From: IMCC26207 sp044357715 | Lineage (GTDB): Bacteria; Actinomycetota; Acidimicrobiia; Acidimicrobiales; Microtrichaceae | Direction of reading: 5' to 3' | Length of the DNA: 15,753 bases | Assembly (NCBI GenBank): GCA_044357715.1 | Contig: JBIKPA010000040.1 | Span: 1 to 15,753, forward strand | In this document: positions 14,590 to 15,753 of the stretch, piece after piece | Position numbering within the stretch: position 1 is the first letter of the stretch | How the letters are laid out: each line of letters begins with the position of its first letter | Made by a program: the position numbers and the translations under genes | Notes under the pieces: model-generated | The model's input: the letters and a program-made list of their open reading frames with translations, nothing else | Told to the model about the DNA's origin: nothing | Database searches by the model: none

Positions 14590-15030
14590 ATGACTGAAGC
14601 AGTGCACCGCGGAGCCGAAGAACTGCCGTTTGTAGAGATCGGTGGCGGCAACAAACTCAAAGTGATCCAGGTCGATCACGGTCAGGGTCTTTGGATTGTA
14701 GAAAACATCTTCCAGAAGAATTACGCCATTCAGACCCACCGGCACACCGGCCCCGTATTCGGCTACACCACAACCGGGGCGTGGAAGTACCAGGAATACG
14801 ACTATGTCAACCGGGCCGGGTCATTCCTGTACGAGCCCGCGGGCTCGCAGCACACCTTGGAATGCATTGAAGACAACACTCACGTCTGGTTTCAGATGTA
14901 TGGCTCAAACCTAAACCTTGATGCAGACGGAAACATTGAGAGCGTTTTTGATGGCCCAGGAACCCTAGAGGCGTACTACATGCTCGCCGAGGCCGAAGGA
15001 TTCGACCGCCCCAACGTGCTGGTCTCGTGA
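14590..15030 (+). CDS. Single-domain cupin, 2,4'-dihydroxyacetophenone dioxygenase-like
   Basis: The product is 146 aa, one beta-barrel cupin. Motif 1 is QTHRHTGPVFGYTTTGAWKY (48-67) with His50 and His52. The usual cupin glutamate is not at the expected place. Motif 2 is FLYEPAGSQHTLEC (79-92) with His88. Three histidines are enough for an Fe(II) site, and the layout recalls the family annotated as 2,4'-dihydroxyacetophenone dioxygenase, which cleaves aryl ketone side chains. The real substrate is unknown and a non-catalytic binding role is possible. ATG 14590 is preceded by GGGGAA. The stop overlaps the P450 start by 4 bp (GTGA), so the two are co-translated and probably act on related molecules. 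Confidence 0.82.
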   Translation: MTEAVHRGAEELPFVEIGGGNKLKVIQVDHGQGLWIVENIFQKNYAIQTHRHTGPVFGYTTTGAWKYQEYDYVNRAGSFLYEPAGSQHTLECIEDNTHVWFQMYGSNLNLDADGNIESVFDGPGTLEAYYMLAEAEGFDRPNVLVS

Positions 15031-15753
15031 CGGCTCAAACAGAAATCGGCATGCTTGCCGACCCGAACACGTTCACACATGGTGTTCCCCACGCTGAGAT
15101 CGCAGCGCTTCGTGCTGCTACCCCGGTGGCTTGGCAGGCAATGAACGGGGAGCCTGGTTTCTGGGCAGTACTGACCCATGGCGATGTGGTGAAGGTTTCT
15201 CGATCGCCGAATCTGTTTTCTGCAAGCGAGGGTGGAGTCGTTCTCGAGAACCTTGATGCAGCCAACCTTGAAATGATGCGGATGATGTTGCTTGCCATGG
15301 ATCCGCCGATGCATAACGAGTACCGACGACCGCTCTCGGAGCCATTCAAGGGAAAGATCATTGCCGGCCTTGAGCCGCGGATTGCCGAGATCAGTCGAGA
15401 ACTGATGACAGGGGTTGCCGGGCGAGACACCGTCGAATTTGTTCATGAGGTGACCTCGGGGTTGCCGACCAAGGTCATGGGCCGCCTAATGGGCCTGCCA
15501 GAAGAGGATTGGGATCTGTTGCACTCGCTCGCTGAGCGACAGACTTCGGGGTCTGACCCCGAGATTGTTGGCGACGAGCCCGACTACAGCGCTTCGATTG
15601 AGATGGCCATGTATGCCATTGAGTTTGCTGCACGACGCAGGTTGGAGCCGCCACGAGAAGACCTCACCACGCTGATTCTCGATGGCGATTTTGGTGGAAA
15701 GCCAATGACCGATGTTGATTTTGGAAGCTTCTTTGTGCAGATCGTGACGGCTG
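15027..15753 (+). CDS. Cytochrome P450, N-terminal part (runs off right edge)
   Basis: From GTG 15027, whose GTGA overlaps the cupin stop, 242 codons stay open to the window edge. I translated it by hand. It opens VTAQTEIGMLADPNTF and shows the P450 N-terminal half: TPVAWQAMNGEPGFWAVLTH (32-51), LFSASEGGVVLENLD (63-77), the C-helix MDPPMHNEYRRPLSEPFKG (91-109), and MGRLMGLPEEDWDLL. It ends within the start of the I-helix (SFFVQIVTA), so the oxygen-activating motif, ExxR and heme cysteine lie outside. It resembles other actinobacterial P450s acting on hydrophobic substrates. It is a different gene type from the complete P450 at 11030-12286 and is bound to the cupin by translational coupling. 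Confidence 0.92.
   Translation, partial: MTAQTEIGMLADPNTFTHGVPHAEIAALRAATPVAWQAMNGEPGFWAVLTHGDVVKVSRSPNLFSASEGGVVLENLDAANLEMMRMMLLAMDPPMHNEYRRPLSEPFKGKIIAGLEPRIAEISRELMTGVAGRDTVEFVHEVTSGLPTKVMGRLMGLPEEDWDLLHSLAERQTSGSDPEIVGDEPDYSASIEMAMYAIEFAARRRLEPPREDLTTLILDGDFGGKPMTDVDFGSFFVQIVTA

Noticed and set aside
14976..15446. Minus-strand open frames opposite the right-edge P450
   Set aside because: The plus strand is open to the edge with P450 motifs and coupled to the cupin gene, so the opposite frames are shadows.

Overview
The window looks like chromosomal DNA from an actinobacterium of moderate GC content. An acidimicrobial lineage is my guess, but the sequence alone does not settle it. Supporting signs are frequent GTG starts, 4-bp ATGA/GTGA overlaps between co-directional genes, promoter-like TANNNT boxes 6-7 bases before an ATG without a Shine-Dalgarno sequence (typical of leaderless actinobacterial mRNAs), bacterial class I P450s, a PPK2 kinase and a CoA-linked catabolic gene. 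No tRNA, rRNA, CRISPR array, transposase or phage gene was seen, and no stretch over 300 bases lacks a gene.

Layout: (1) 1-1319, minus strand: a SRPBCC-fold protein translationally coupled to the N-terminal part of glycogen debranching enzyme GlgX, which runs off the left edge. (2) 1363-2769, minus: a secreted coiled-coil M23 peptidase with an inverted-repeat-rich leader. (3) 3019-6552, minus: a thiamine operon, in transcription order TPP riboswitch, thiamine pyrophosphokinase, ThiB-like lipoprotein, ThiP-like double permease. The genes are joined by 4-bp overlaps and no ATPase gene is present. (4) 6599-7750, minus: an acyl-CoA dehydrogenase. (5) 7881-9541, plus: a glycosyltransferase and an acyltransferase resembling CrtQ and CrtO, which finish staphyloxanthin-type glycosyl carotenoid esters. 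(6) 9549-10433, minus: PPK2 polyphosphate kinase, converging on crtO through an 18-bp tandem repeat that holds both stop codons. (7) 10545-10970, plus: MsrB. (8) 11030-12286, minus: a complete cytochrome P450, divergent from (9) 12380-13063, plus: a HAD phosphatase. (10) 13082-14482, minus: glutamate decarboxylase, divergent from (11) 14590-15753, plus: a small cupin dioxygenase-like protein coupled to a second P450 that runs off the right edge.

The clearest functional units are the riboswitch-controlled thiamine salvage operon, the glycosyl/acyl transferase pair, and the cupin-P450 operon. The intergenic region upstream of the cupin, shared with glutamate decarboxylase, carries two different perfect palindromes, which suggests dedicated transcriptional control. 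That cupin-P450 locus and the CrtQ/CrtO pair are the best candidates for less-described biology. The rest is recognisable core or accessory metabolism.
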